Assembly (NCBI RefSeq): GCF_963576545.1
Contig: NW_026870491.1
Location: 186,001 to 250,000 of the forward strand
From: Limanda limanda
Lineage: Eukaryota > Chordata > Actinopteri > Pleuronectiformes > Pleuronectidae
DNA: 64,000 nt
Reading direction: 5' to 3'
The translations under genes and the position numbers were made by a program. Below the pieces are notes generated by a model. The model saw only the letters and a program-made list of their open reading frames with translations, was not told the DNA's origin and made no database searches. Shown here piece by piece: positions 24,009-38,200 of this stretch. Position 1 is the first letter of the stretch. Each line of letters starts with the position of its first letter.

Positions 24009-26242
24009 TTGAATAACTTTTTTTGTGAAGGTCGGAGAGACTTGGAAAGTGGTTGCATCTGGACTAATTTGGGTCCTGCAGATCGATTGGTACCATCCCC
24101 GAGCTTGTACGACCTTCGGAAGAGGTCGACCGACGAAATTCCCCCAAATCTGAGGAGATATTCTTGAATAACTTTTTTTGTGAAGGTCGGAGAGACTTGC
24201 AAGTAGGCTCTACCCCCACTAAATGGGGTAGCGCGCATCGATCGGTACCATCCTTGAGCTTCTCCGACTTTCGGAAGGGTTAGGGTTAGGGTTAGGGATG
24301 AAAGCACATAGGAGAAAGAGATATTCTTGAATAACTTTTTTTGTGAAGGTCGGAGAGACTTGGAAAGTGGTTGCATCTGGACTAATTTGGGTCCTGCGGA
24401 TCGATTGGTACCATCCCCGAGCTTGTACGACCTTCGGAAGAGGTCGACCGACGAAATTCCCCCAAATCTGAGGAGATATTCTTGAATAACTTTTTTTGTG
24501 AAGGTTGGAGAGACTTGCAAGTAGGCTCTACCCCCACTAAATGGGGTTGCGCGCATCGATCAGTACCATCCTTGAGCTTCTCCGACTTTCGGAAGGGTTA
24601 GGGTTAGGGTTAGGGATGAAAGCACATAGGAGAAAGAGATATTCTTGAATAACTTTTTTTGTGAAGGTCGGAGAGACTTGGAAAGTGGTTGCATCTGGAC
24701 TAATTTGGGTCCTGCGGATCGATTGGTACCATCCCCGAGCTTGTACGACCTTCGGAAGAGGTCGACCGACGAAATTCCCCCAAATCTGAGGAGATATTCT
24801 TGAATAACTTTTTTTGTGAAGGTCGGAGAGACTTGCAAGTAGGCTCTACCCCCACTAAATGGGGTTGCGCGCATCGATCAGTACCATCCTTGAGCTTCTC
24901 CGACTTTCGGAAGGGTTAGGGTTAGGGTTAGGGATGAAAGCACATAGGAGAAAGAGATATTCTTGAATAACTTTTTTTGTGAAGGTCGGAGAGACTTGCA
25001 AGTAGGCTCTACCCCCACTAAATGGGGTAGCGCGCATCGATCGGTACCATCCTTGAGCTTCTCCGACTTTCGGAAGGGTTAGGGTTAGGGTTAGGGATGA
25101 AAGCACATAGGAGAAAGAGATATTCTTGAATAACCTTTTTTGTGAAGGTCGGAGAGACTTGGAAAGTGGTTGCATCTGGACTAATTTGGGTCCTGCGGAT
25201 CGATTGGTACCATCCCCGAGCTTGTACGACCTTCGGAAGAGGTCGACCGACGAAATTCCCCCAAATCTGAGGAGATATTCTTGAATAACTTTTTTTGTGA
25301 AGGTCGGAGAGACTTGCAAGTAGGCTCTACCCCCACTAAATGGGGTTGCGCGCATCGATCAGTACCATCCTTGAGCTTCTCCGACTTTCGGAAGGGTTAG
25401 GGTTAGGGTTAGGGATGAAAGCACATAGGAGAAAGAGATATTCTTGAATAACTTTTTTTGTGAAGGTCGGAGAGACTTGGAAAGTGGTTGCATCTGGACT
25501 AATTTGGGTCCTGCGGATCGATTGGTACCATCCCCGAGCTTGTACGACCTTCGGAAGAGGTCGACCGACGAAATTCCCCCAAATCTGAGGAGATATTCTT
25601 GAATAACTTTTTTTGTGAAGGTCGGAGAGACTTGCAAGTAGGCTCTACCCCCACTAAATGGGGTTGCGCGCATCGATCGGTACCATTCTTGAGCTTCTCC
25701 GACTTTCGGAAGGGTTAGGGTTAGGGTTAGGGATGAAAGCACATAGGAGAAAGAGATATTCTTGAATAACTTTTTTTGTGAAGGTCGGAGAGACTTGCAA
25801 GTAGGCTCTACCCCCACTAAATGGGGTAGCGCGCATCGATCGGTACCATCCTTGAGCTTCTCCGACTTTCGGAAGGGTTAGGGTTAGGGTTAGGGATGAA
25901 AGCACATAGGAGAAAGAGATATTCTTGAATAACTTTTTTTGTGAAGGTCGGAGAGACTTGGAAAGTGGTTGCATCTGGACTAATTTGGGTCCTGCGGATC
26001 GATTGGTACCATCCCCGAGCTTGTACGACCTTCGGAAGAGGTCGACCGACGAAATTCCCCCAAATCTGAGGAGATATTCTTGAATAACTTTTTTTGTGAA
26101 GGTTGGAGAGACTTGCAAGTAGGCTCTACCCCCACTAAATGGGGTTGCGCGCATCGATCAGTACCATCCTTGAGCTTCTCCGACTTTCGGAAGGGTTAGG
26201 GTTAGGGTTAGGGATGAAAGCACATAGGAGAAAGAGATATTC

Positions 26243-29200
26243 TTGAATAACTTTTTTTGTGAAGGTCGGAGAGACTTGGAAAGTGGTTGCATCTGGACTA
26301 ATTTGGGTCCTGCGGATCGATTGGTACCATCCCCGAGCTTGTACGACCTTCGGAAGAGGTCGACCGACGAAATTCCCCCAAATCTGAGGAGATATTCTTG
26401 AATAACTTTTTTTGTGAAGGTCGGAGAGACTTGCAAGTAGGCTCTACCCCCACTAAATGGGGTTGCGCGCATCGATCAGTACCATCCTTGAGCTTCTCCG
26501 ACTTTCGGAAGGGTTAGGGTTAGGGTTAGGGATGAAAGCACATAGGAGAAAGAGATATTCTTGAATAACTTTTTTTGTGAAGGTCGGAGAGACTTGGAAA
26601 GTGGTTGCATCTGGACTAATTTGGGTCCTGCGGATCGATTGGTACCATCCCCGAGCTTGTACGACCTTCGGAAGAGGTCGACCGATGAAATTCCCCCAAA
26701 TCTGAGGAGATATTCTTGAATAACTTTTTTTGTGAAGGTCGGAGAGACTTGCAAGTAGGCTCTACCCCCACTAAATGGGGTTGCGCGCATCGATCAGTAC
26801 CATCCTTGAGCTTCTCCGACTTTCGGAAGGGTTAGGGTTAGGGTTAGGGATGAAAGCACATAGGAGAAAGAGATATTCTTGAATAACCTTTTTTGTGAAG
26901 GTCGGAGAGACTTGCAAGTAGGCTCTACCCCCACTAAATGGGGTAGCGCGCATCGATCGGTACCATCCTTGAGCTTCTCCGACTTTCGGAAGGGTTAGGG
27001 TTAGGGTTAGGGATGAAAGCACATAGGAGAAAGAGATATTCTTGAATAACTTTTTTTGTGAAGGTCGGACAGACTTGCAAGTAGGCTCTACCCCCACTAA
27101 ATGGGGTAGCGCGCATCGATCGGTACCATCCTTGAGCTTCTCCGACTTTCGGAAGGGTTAGGGTTAGGGTTAGGGATGAAAGCACATAGGAGAAAGAGAT
27201 ATTCTTGAATAACTTTTTTTGTGAAGGTCGGAGAGACTTGCAAGTAGGCTCTACCCCCACTAAATGGGGTAGCGCGCATCGATCGGTACCATCCTTGAGC
27301 TTCTCCGACTTTCGGAAGGGTTAGGGTTAGGGTTAGGGATGAAAGCACATAGGAGAAAGAGATATTCTTGAATAACTTTTTTTGTGAAGGTCGGAGAGAC
27401 TTGGAAAGTGGTTGCATCTGGACTAATTTGGGTCCTGCGGATCGATTGGTACCATCCCCGAGCTTGTACGACCTTCGGAAGAGGTCGACCGACGAAATTC
27501 CCCCAAATCTGAGGAGATATTCTTGAATACCTTTTTTTGTGAAGGTCGGAGAGACTTGCAAGTAGGCTCTACCCCCACTAAATGGGGTAGCGCGCATCGA
27601 TCGGTACCATCCTTGAGCTTCTCCGACTTTCGGAAGGGTTAGGGTTAGGGTTAGGGATGAAAGCACATAGGAGAAAGAGATATTCTTGAATAACTTTTTT
27701 TGTGAAGGTCGGAGAGACTTGGAAAGTGGTTGCATCTGGACTAATTTGGGTCCTGCGGATCGATTGGTACCATCCCCGAGCTTGTACAACCTTCGGAAGA
27801 GGTCGACCGACGAAATTCCCCCAAATCTGAGGAGATATTCTTGAATAACTTTTTTTGTGAAGGTCGGAGAGACTTGCAAGTAGGCTCTACCCCCACTAAA
27901 TGGGGTTGCGCGCATCGATCAGTACCATCCTTGAGCTTCTCCGACTTTCGGAAGGGTTAGGGTTAGGGTTAGGGATGAAAGCACATAGGAGAAAGAGATA
28001 TTCTTGAATAACTTTTTTTGTGAAGGTCGGAGAGACTTGGAAAGTGGTTGCATCTGGACTAATTTGGGTCCTGCGGATCGATTGGTACCATCCCCGAGCT
28101 TGTACGACCTTCGGAAGAGGTCGACCGACGAAATTCCCCCAAATCTGAGGAGATATTCTTGAATAACTTTTTTTGTGAAGGTCGGAGAGACTTGCAAGTA
28201 GGCTCTACCCCCACTAAATGGGGTTGCGCGCATCGATCAGTACCATCCTTGAGCTTCTCCGACTTTCGGAAGGGTTAGGGTTAGGGTTAGGGATGAAAGC
28301 ACATAGGAGAAAGAGATATTCTTGAATAACTTTTTTTGTGAAGGTCGGAGAGACTTGCAAGTAGGCTCTACCCCCACTAAATGGGGTAGCGCGCATCGAT
28401 CGGTACCATCCTTGAGCTTCTCCGACTTTCGGAAGGGTTAGGGTTAGGGTTAGGGATGAAAGCACATAGGAGAAAGAGATATTCTTGAATAACTTTTTTT
28501 GTGAAGGTCGGAGAGACTTGCAAGTAGGCTCTACCCCCACTAAATGGGGTAGCGCGCATCGATCGGTACCATCCTTGAGCTTCTCCGACTTTCGGAAGGG
28601 TTAGGGTTAGGGTTAGGGATGAAAGCACATAGGAGAAAGAGATATTCTTGAATAACTTTTTTTGTGAAGGTCGGAGAGACTTGGAAAGTGGTTGCATCTG
28701 GACTAATTTGGGTCCTGCGGATCGATTGGTACCATCCCCGAGCTTGTACGACCTTCGGAAGAGGTCGACCGACGAAATTCCCCCAAATCTGAGGAGATAT
28801 TCTTGAATAACTTTTTTTGTGAAGGTCGGAGAGACTTGCAAGTAGGCTCTACCCCCACTAAATGGGGTTGCGCGCATCGATCGGTACCATCCTTGAGCTT
28901 CTCCGACTTTCGGAAGGGTTAGGGTTAGGGTTAGGGATGAAAGCACATAGGAGAAAGAGATATTCTTGAATAACTTTTTTTGTGAAGGTCGGAGAGACTT
29001 GCAAGTAGGCTCTACCCCCACTAAATGGGGTAGCGCGCATCGATCGGTACCATCCTTGAGCTTCTCCGACTTTCGGAAGGGTTAGGGTTAGGGTTAGGGA
29101 TGAAAGCACATAGGAGAAAGAGATATTCTTGAATAACTTTTTTTGTGAAGGTCGGAGAGACTTGGAAAGTGGTTGCATCTGGACTAATTTGGGTCCTGCG

Positions 29201-32200
29201 GATCGATTGGTACCATCCCCGAGCTAGTACGACCTTCGGAAGAGGTCGACCGACGAAATTCCCCCAAATCTGAGGAGATATTCTTGAATAACTTTTTTTG
29301 TGAAGGTCGGAGAGACTTGCAAGTAGGCTCTACCCCCACTAAATGGGGTTGCGCGCATCGATCAGTACCATCCTTGAGCTTCTCCGACTTTCGGAAGGGT
29401 TAGGGTTAGGGTTAGGGATGAAAGCACATAGGAGAAAGAGATATTCTTGAATAACTTTTTTTGTGAAGGTCGGAGAGACTTGCAAGTAGGCTCTACCCCC
29501 ACTAAATGGGGTAGCGCGCATCGATCGGTACCATCCTTGAGCTTCTCCGACTTTCGGAAGGGTTAGGGTTAGGGTTAGGGATGAAAGCACATAGGAGAAA
29601 GAGATATTCTTGAATAACTTTTTTTGTGAAGGTCGGAGAGACTTGGAAAGTGGTTGCATCTGGACTAATTTGGGTCCTGCGGATCGATTGGTACCATCCC
29701 CGAGCTAGTACGACCTTCGGAAGAGGTCGACCGACGAAATTCCCCCAAATCTGAGGAGATATTCTTGAATAACTTTTTTTGTGAAGGTCGGAGAGACTTG
29801 CAAGTAGGCTCTACCCCCACTAAATGGGGTTGCGCGCATCGATCAGTACCATCCTTGAGCTTCTCCGACTTTCGGAAGGGTTAGGGTTAGGGATGAAAGC
29901 ACATAGGAGAAAGAGATATTCTTGAATAACTTTTTTTGTGAAGGTCGGAGAGACTTGCAAGTAGGCTCTACCCCCACTAAATGGGGTAGCGCGCATCGAT
30001 CGGTACCATCCTTGAGCTTCTCCGACTTTCGGAAGGGTTAGGGTTAGGGTTAGGGATGAAAGCACATAGGAGAAAGAGATATTCTTGAATAACTTTTTTT
30101 TGAAGGTCGGAGAGACTTGGAAAGTGGTTGCATCTGGACTAATTTGGGTCCTGCAGATCGATTGGTACCATCCCCGAGCTTGTACGACCTTCGGAAGAGG
30201 TCGACCGACGAAATTCCCCCAAATCTGAGGAGATATTCTTGAATAACTTTTTTTGTGAAGGTCGGAGAGACTTGCAAGTAGGCTCTACCCCCACTAAATG
30301 GGGTTGCGCGCATCGATCAGTACCATCCTTGAGCTTCTCCGACTTTCGGAAGGGTTAGGGTTAGGGTTAGGGATGAAAGCACATAGGAGAAAGAGATATT
30401 CTTGAATAACTTTTTTTGTGAAGGTCGGAGAGACTTGGAAAGTGGTTGCATCTGGACTAATTTGGGTCCTGCGGATCGATTGGTACCATCCCCGAGCTTG
30501 TACGACCTTCGGAAGAGGTCGACCGACGAAATTCCCCCAAATCTGAGGAGATATTCTTGAATAACTTTTTTTGTGAAGGTCGGAGAGACTTGCAAGTAGG
30601 CTCTACCCCCACTAAATGGGGTTGCGCGCATCGATCAGTACCATCCTTGAGCTTCTCCGACTTTCGGAAGGGTTAGGGTTAGGGTTAGGGATGAAAGCAC
30701 ATAGGAGAAAGAGATATTCTTGAATAACTTTTTTTGTGAAGGTCGGAGAGACTTGCAAGTAGGCTCTACCCCCACTAAATGGGGTAGCGCGCATCGATCG
30801 GTACCATCCTTGAGCTTCTCCGACTTTCGGAAGGGTTAGGGTTAGGGTTAGGGATGAAAGCACATAGGAGAAAGAGATATTCTTGAATAACTTTTTTTGT
30901 GAAGGTCGGAGAGACTTGGAAAGTGGTTGCATCTGGACTAATTTGGGTCCTGCGGATCGATTGGTACCATCCCCGAGCTTGTACGACCTTCGGAAGAGGT
31001 CGACCGACGAAATTCCCCCAAATCTGAGGAGATATTCTTGAATAACTTTTTTTGTGAAGGTCGGAGAGACTTGCAAGTAGGCTCTACCCCCACTAAATGG
31101 GGTTGCGCGCATCGATCAGTACCATCCTTGAGCTTCTCCGACTTTCGGAAGGGTTAGGGTTAGGGTTAGGGATGAAAGCACATAGGAGAAAGAGATATTC
31201 TTGAATAACTTTTTTTGTGAAGGTCGGAGAGACTTGGAAAGTGGTTGCATCTGGACTAATTTGGGTCCTGCGGATCGATTGGTACCATCCCCGAGCTTGT
31301 ACGACCTTCGGAAGAGGTCGACCGACGAAATTCCCCCAAATCTGAGGAGATATTCTTGAATAACTTTTTTTGTGAAGGTCGGAGAGACTTGCAAGTAGGC
31401 TCTACCCCCACTAAATGGGGTTGCGCGCATCGATCAGTACCATCCTTGAGCTTCTCCGACTTTCGGAAGGGTTAGGGTTAGGGTTAGGGATGAAAGCACA
31501 TAGGAGAAAGAGATATTCTTGAATAACTTTTTTTGTGAAGGTCGGAGAGACTTGCAAGTAGGCTCTACCCCCACTAAATGGGGTAGCGCGCATCGATCGG
31601 TACCATCCTTGAGCTTCTCCGACTTTCGGAAGGGTTAGGGTTAGGGTTAGGGATGAAAGCACATAGGAGAAAGAGATATTCTTGAAAAACTTTTTTTGTG
31701 AAGGTCGGAGAGACTTGCAAGTAGGCTCTACCCCCACTAAATGGGGTAGCGCGCATCGATCGGTACCATCCTTGAGCTTCTCCGACTTTCGGAAGGGTTA
31801 GGGTTAGGGTTAGGGATGAAAGCACATAGGAGAAAGAGATATTCTTGAATAACTTTTTTTGTGAAGGTCGGAGAGACTTGCAAGTAGGCTCTACCCCCAC
31901 TAAATGGGGTAGCGCGCATCGATCGGTACCATCCTTGAGCTTCTCCGACTTTCGGAAGGGTTAGGGTTAGGGTTAGGGATGAAAGCACATAGGAGAAAGA
32001 GATATTCTTGAATAACTTTTTTTGTGAAGGTCGGAGAGACATGGAAAGTGGTTGCATCTGGACTAATTTGGGTCCTGCGGATCGATTGGTACCATCCCCG
32101 AGCTTGTACGACCTTCGGAAAAGGTCGACCGACGAAATTCCCCCAAATCTGAGGAGATATTCTTGAATAACTTTTTTTGTGAAGGTCGGAGAGACTTGCA

Positions 32201-35200
32201 AGTAGGCTCTACCCCCACTAAATGGGGTAGCGCGCATCGATCGGTACCATCCTTGAGCTTCTCCGACTTTCGGAAGGGTTAGGGTTAGGGTTAGGGATGA
32301 AAGCACATAGGAGAAAGAGATATTCTTGAATAACTTTTTTTGTGAAGGTCGGAGAGACTTGGAAAGTGGTTGCATCTGGACTAATTTGGGTCCTGCGGAT
32401 CGATTGGTACCATCCCCGAGCTTGTACGACCTTCGGAAGAGGTCGACCGACGAAATTCCCCCAAATCTGAGGAGATATTCTTGAATAACTTTTTTTGTGA
32501 AGGTCGGAGAGACTTGCAAGTAGGCTCTACCCCCACTAAATGGGGTTGCGCGCATCGATCAGTACCATCCTTGAGCTTCTCCGACTTTCGGAAGGGTTAG
32601 GGTTAGGGTTAGGGATGAAAGCACATAGGAGAAAGAGATATTCTTGAATAACTTTTTTTGTGAAGGTCGGAGAGACTTGGAAAGTGGTTGCATCTGGACT
32701 AATTTGGGTCCTGCGGATCGATTGGTACTATCCCCGAGCTTGTACGACCTTCGGAAGAGGTCGACCGATGAAATTCCCCCAAATCTGAGGAGATATTCTT
32801 GAATAACTTTTTTTGTGAAGGTCGGAGAGACTTGCAAGTAGGCTCTACCCCCACTAAATGGGGTTGCGCGCATCGATCAGTACCATCCTTGAGCTTCTCC
32901 GACTTTCGGAAGGGTTAGGGTTAGGGTTAGGGATGAAAGCACATAGGAGAAAGAGATATTCTTGAATAACTTTTTTTGTGAAGGTCGGAGAGACTTGCAA
33001 GTAGGCTCTACCCCCACTAAATGGGGTAGCGCGCATCGATCGGTACCATCCTTGAGCTTCTCCGACTTTCGGAAGGGTTAGGGTTAGGGTTAGGGATGAA
33101 AGCACATAGGAGAAAGAGATATTCTTGAATAACTTTTTTTGTGAAGGTCGGACAGACTTGCAAGTAGGCTCTACCCCCACTAAATGGGGTAGCGCGCATC
33201 GATCGGTACCATCCTTGAGCTTCTCCGACTTTCGGAAGGGTTAGGGTTAGGGTTAGGGATGAAAGCACATAGGAGAAAGAGATATTCTTGAATAACTTTT
33301 TTTGTGAAGGTCGGAGAGACTTGCAAGTAGGCTCTACCCCCACTAAATGGGGTAGCGCGCATCGATCGGTACCATCCTTGAGCTTCTCCGACTTTCGGAA
33401 GGGTTAGGGTTAGGGTTAGGGATGAAAGCACATAGGAGAAAGAGATATTCTTGAATAACTTTTTTTGTGAAGGTCGGAGAGACTTGGAAAGTGGTTGCAT
33501 CTGGACTAATTTGGGTCCTGCGGATCGATTGGTACCATCCCCGAGCTTGTACGACCTTCGGAAGAGGTCGACCGACGAAATTCCCCCAAATCTGAGGAGA
33601 TATTCTTGAATAACTTTTTTTGTGAAGGTCGGAGAGACTTGCAAGTAGGCTCTACCCCCACTAAATGGGGTAGCGCGCATCGATCGGTACCATCCTTGAG
33701 CTTCTCCGACTTTCGGAAGGGTTAGGGTTAGGGTTAGGGATGAAAGCACATAGGAGAAAGAGATATTCTTGAATAACTTTTTTTGTGAAGGTCGGAGAGA
33801 CTTGGAAAGTGGTTGCATCTGGACTAATTTGGGTCCTGCGGATCGATTGGTACCATCCCCGAGCTTGTACAACCTTCGGAAGAGGTCGACCGACGAAATT
33901 CCCCCAAATCTGAGGAGATATTCTTGAATAACTTTTTTTGTGAAGGTCGGAGAGACTTGCAAGTAGGCTCTACCCCCACTAAATGGGGTTGCGCGCATCG
34001 ATCAGTACCATCCTTGAGCTTCTCCGACTTTCGGAAGGGTTAGGGTTAGGGTTAGGGATGAAAGCACATAGGAGAAAGAGATATTCTTGAATAACTTTTT
34101 TTGTGAAGGTCGGAGAGACTTGGAAAGTGGTTGCATCTGGACTAATTTGGGTCCTGCGGATCGATTGGTACCATCCCCGAGCTTGTACGACCTTCGGAAG
34201 AGGTCGACCGACGAAATTCCCCCAAATCTGAGGAGATATTCTTGAATAACTTTTTTTGTGAAGGTCGGAGAGACTTGCAAGTAGGCTCTACCCCCACTAA
34301 ATGGGGTTGCGCGCATCGATCAGTACCATCCTTGAGCTTCTCCGACTTTCGGAAGGGTTAGGGTTAGGGTTAGGGATGAAAGCACATAGGAGAAAGAGAT
34401 ATTCTTGAATAACTTTTTTTGTGAAGGTCGGAGAGACTTGCAAGTAGGCTCTACCCCCACTAAATGGGGTAGCGCGCATCGATCGGTACCATCCTTGAGC
34501 TTCTCCGACTTTCGGAAGGGTTAGGGTTAGGGATGAAAGCACATAGGAGAAAGAGATATTCTTGAATAACTTTTTTTGTGAAGGTCGGAGAGACTTGCAA
34601 GTAGGCTCTACCCCCACTAAATGGGGTAGCGCGCATCGATCGGTACCATCCTTGAGCTTCTCCGACTTTCGGAAGGGTTAGGGTTAGGGTTAGGGATGAA
34701 AGCACATAGGAGAAAGAGATATTCTTGAATAACTTTTTTTGTGAAGGTCGGAGAGACTTGCAAGTAGGCTCTACCCCCACTAAATGGGGTAGCGCGCATC
34801 GATCGGTACCATCCTTGAGCTTCTCCGACTTTCGGAAGGGTTAGGGTTAGGGTTAGGGATGAAAGCACATAGGAGAAAGAGATATTCTTGAATAACTTTT
34901 TTTGTGAAGGTCGGAGAGACTTGGAAAGTGGTTGCATCTGGACTAATTTGGGTCCTGCGGATCGATTGGTACCATCCCCGAGCTTGTACGACCTTCGGAA
35001 GAGGTCGACCGACGAAATTCCCCCAAATCTGAGGAGATATTCTTGAATAACTTTTTTTGTGAAGGTCGGAGAGACTTGCAAGTAGGCTCTACCCCCACTA
35101 AATGGGGTAGCGCGCATCGATCGGTACCATCCTTGAGCTTCTCCGACTTTCGGAAGGGTTAGGGTTAGGGTTAGGGATGAAAGCACATAGGAGAAAGAGA

Positions 35201-38200
35201 TATTCTTGAATAACTTTTTTTGTGAAGGTCGGAGAGACTTGGAAAGTGGTTGCATCTGGACTAATTTGGGTCCTGCGGATCGATTGGTACCATCCCCGAG
35301 CTTGTACGACCTTCGGAAGAGGTCGACCGACGAAATTCCCCCAAATCTGAGGAGATATTCTTGAATAACTTTTTTTGTGAAGGTCGGAGAGACTTGCAAG
35401 TAGGCTCTACCCCCACTAAATGGGGTTGCGCGCATCGATCAGTACCATCCTTGAGCTTCTCCGACTTTCGGAAGGGTTAGGGTTAGGGATGAAAGCACAT
35501 AGGAGAAAGAGATATTCTTGAATAACTTTTTTTTTGAAGGTCGGAGAGACTTGCAAGTAGGCTCTACCCCCACTAAATGGGGTAGCGCGCATCGATCGGT
35601 ACCATCTTTGAGCTTCTCCGACTTTCGGAAGGGTTAGGGTTAGGGTTAGGGATGAAAGCACATAGGAGAAAGAGATATTCTTGAATAACTTTTTTTGTGA
35701 AGGTCGGAGAGACTTGCAAGTAGGCTCTACCCCCACTAAATGGGGTAGCGCGCATCGATCGGTACCATCCTTGAGCTTCTCCGACTTTCGGAAGGGTTAG
35801 GGTTAGGGTTAGGGATGAAAGCACATAGGAGAAAGAGATATTCTTGAATAACTTTTTTTGTGAAGGTCGGAGAGACTTGCAAGTAGGCTCTACCCCCACT
35901 AAATGGGGTAGCGCGCATCGATCGGTACCATCCTTGAGCTTCTCCGACTTTCGGAAGGGTTAGGGTTAGGGTTAGGGATGAAAGCACATAGGAGAAAGAG
36001 ATATTCTTGAATAACTTTTTTTGTGAAGGTCGGAGAGACTTGGAAAGTGGTTGCATCTGCACTAATTTGGGTCCTGCGGATCGATTGGTACCATCCCCGA
36101 GCTTGTACGACCTTCGGAAGAGGTCGACCGACGAAATTCCCCCAAATCTGAGGAGATATTCTTGAATAACTTTTTTTGTGAAGGTCGGAGAGACTTGCAA
36201 GTAGGCTCTACCCCCACTAAATGGGGTAGCGCGCATCGATCAGTACCATCCTTGAGCTTCTCCGACTTTCGGAAGGGTTAGGGTTAGGGATGAAAGCACA
36301 TAGGAGAAAGAGATATTCTTGAATAACTTTTTTTGTGAAGGTCGGAGAGACTTGGAAAGTGGTTGCATCTGGACTAATTTGGGTCCTGCGGATCGATTGG
36401 TACCATCCCCGAGCTTGTACGACCTTCGGAAGAGGTCGACCGACGAAATTCCCCCAAATCTGAGGAGATATTCTTGAATAACTTTTTTTGTGAAGGTCGG
36501 AGAGACTTGCAAGTAGGCTCTACCCCCACTAAATGGGGTTGCGCGCATCGATCGGTACCATCCTTGAGCTTCTCCGACTTTCGGAAGGGTTAGGGTTAGG
36601 GTTAGGGATGAAAGCACATAGGAGAAAGAGATATTCTTGAATAACTTTTTTTGTGAAGGTCGGAGAGACTTGCAAGTAGGCTTTACCCCCACTAAATGGG
36701 GTAGCGCGCATCGATCGGTACCATCCTTGAGCTTCTCCGACTTTCGGAAGGGTTAGGGTTAGGGATGAAAGCACATAGGAGAAAGAGATATTCTTGAATA
36801 ACTTTTTTTGTGAAGGTCGGAGAGACTTGGAAAGTGGTTGCATCTGGACTAATTTGGGTCCTGCGGATCGATTGGTACCATCCCCGAGCTTGTACGACCT
36901 TCGGAAGAGGTCGACCGACGAAATTCCCCCAAATCTGAGGAGATATTCTTGAATAACTTTTTTTGTGAAGGTCGGAGAGACTTGCAAGTAGGCTCTACCC
37001 CCACTAAATGGGGTAGCGCGCATCGATCGGTACCATCCTTGAGCTTCTCCGACTTTCGGAAGGGTTAGGGTTAGGGTTAGGGATGAAAGCACATAGGAGA
37101 AAGAGATATTCTTGAATAACTTTTTTTGTGAAGGTCGGAGAGACTTGCAAGTAGGCTCTACCCCCACTAAATGGGGTAGCGCACATCGGTCGGTACCATC
37201 CTTGAGCTTCTCCGACTTTCGGAAGGGTTAGGGTTAGGGTTAGGGATGAAAGCACATAGGAGAAAGAGATATTCTTGAATAACTTTTTTTGTGAAGGTCG
37301 GAGAGACTTGGAAAGTGGTTGCATCTGGACTAATTTGGGTCCTGCGGATCGATTGGTACCATCCCCGAGCTTGTACGACCTTCGGAAGAGGTCGACCGAC
37401 GAAATTCCCCCAAATCTGAGGAGATATTCTTGAATAACTTTTTTTGTGAAGGTCGGAGAGACTTGCAAGTAGGCTCTACCCCCACTAAATGGGGTAGCGC
37501 GCATCGATCGGTACCATCCTTGAGCTTCTCCGACTTTCGGAAGGGTTAGGGTTAGGGTTAGGGATGAAAGCACATAGGAGAAAGAGATATTCTTGAATAA
37601 CTTTTTTTGTGAAGGTCGGAGAGACTTGGAAAGTGGTTGCATCTGGACTAATTTGGGTCCTGCGGATCGATTGGTACCATCCCCGAGCTTGTACGACCTT
37701 CGGAAGAGGTCGACCGACGAAATTCCCCCAAATCTGAGGAGATTTTCTTGAATAACTTTTTTTGTGAAGGTCGGAGAGACTTGCAAGTAGGCTCTACCCC
37801 CACTAAATGGGGTTGCGCGCATCGATCAGTACCATCCTTGAGCTTCTCCGACTTTCGGAAGGGTTAGGGTTAGGGTTAGGGATGAAAGCACATAGGAGAA
37901 AGAGATATTCTTGAATAACTTTTTTTTTGAAGGTCGGAGAGACTTGCAAGTAGGCTCTACCCCCACTAAATGGGGTAGCGCGCATCGATCGGTACCATCT
38001 TTGAGCTTCTCCGACTTTCGGAAGGGTTAGGGTTAGGGTTAGGGATGAAAGCACATAGGAGAAAGAGATATTCTTGAATAACTTTTTTTGTGAAGGTCGG
38101 AGAGACTTGCAAGTAGGCTCTACCCCCACTAAATGGGGTAGCGCACATCGATCGGTACCATCCTTGAGCTTCTCCGACTTTCGGAAGGGTTAGGGTTAGG

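Larger units (their letters stand above)
2406..26242 (+). repeat. 23,837-bp tandem superunit, copy 1 (149 monomers)
   Basis: 98 A and 51 B monomers, counted one by one; the lengths (six 157-bp A and six 154-bp B included) sum to exactly 23,837. Every marker variant I compared recurs at +23,837: GATGAAATT (2724/26561), CGGACAG (3205/27042), AATACC (3686/27523), TACTATCC (8807/32644), GACATCGGTCGG-type A (13275/37112), GATGTCG (20482/44319), CTACGAC (22241/46078), AAGGTTGG (26080/49917). Upstream of 2406 the A at 2243 no longer matches the A at 26080, which fixes the boundary to within about one or two monomers. Confidence 0.95.
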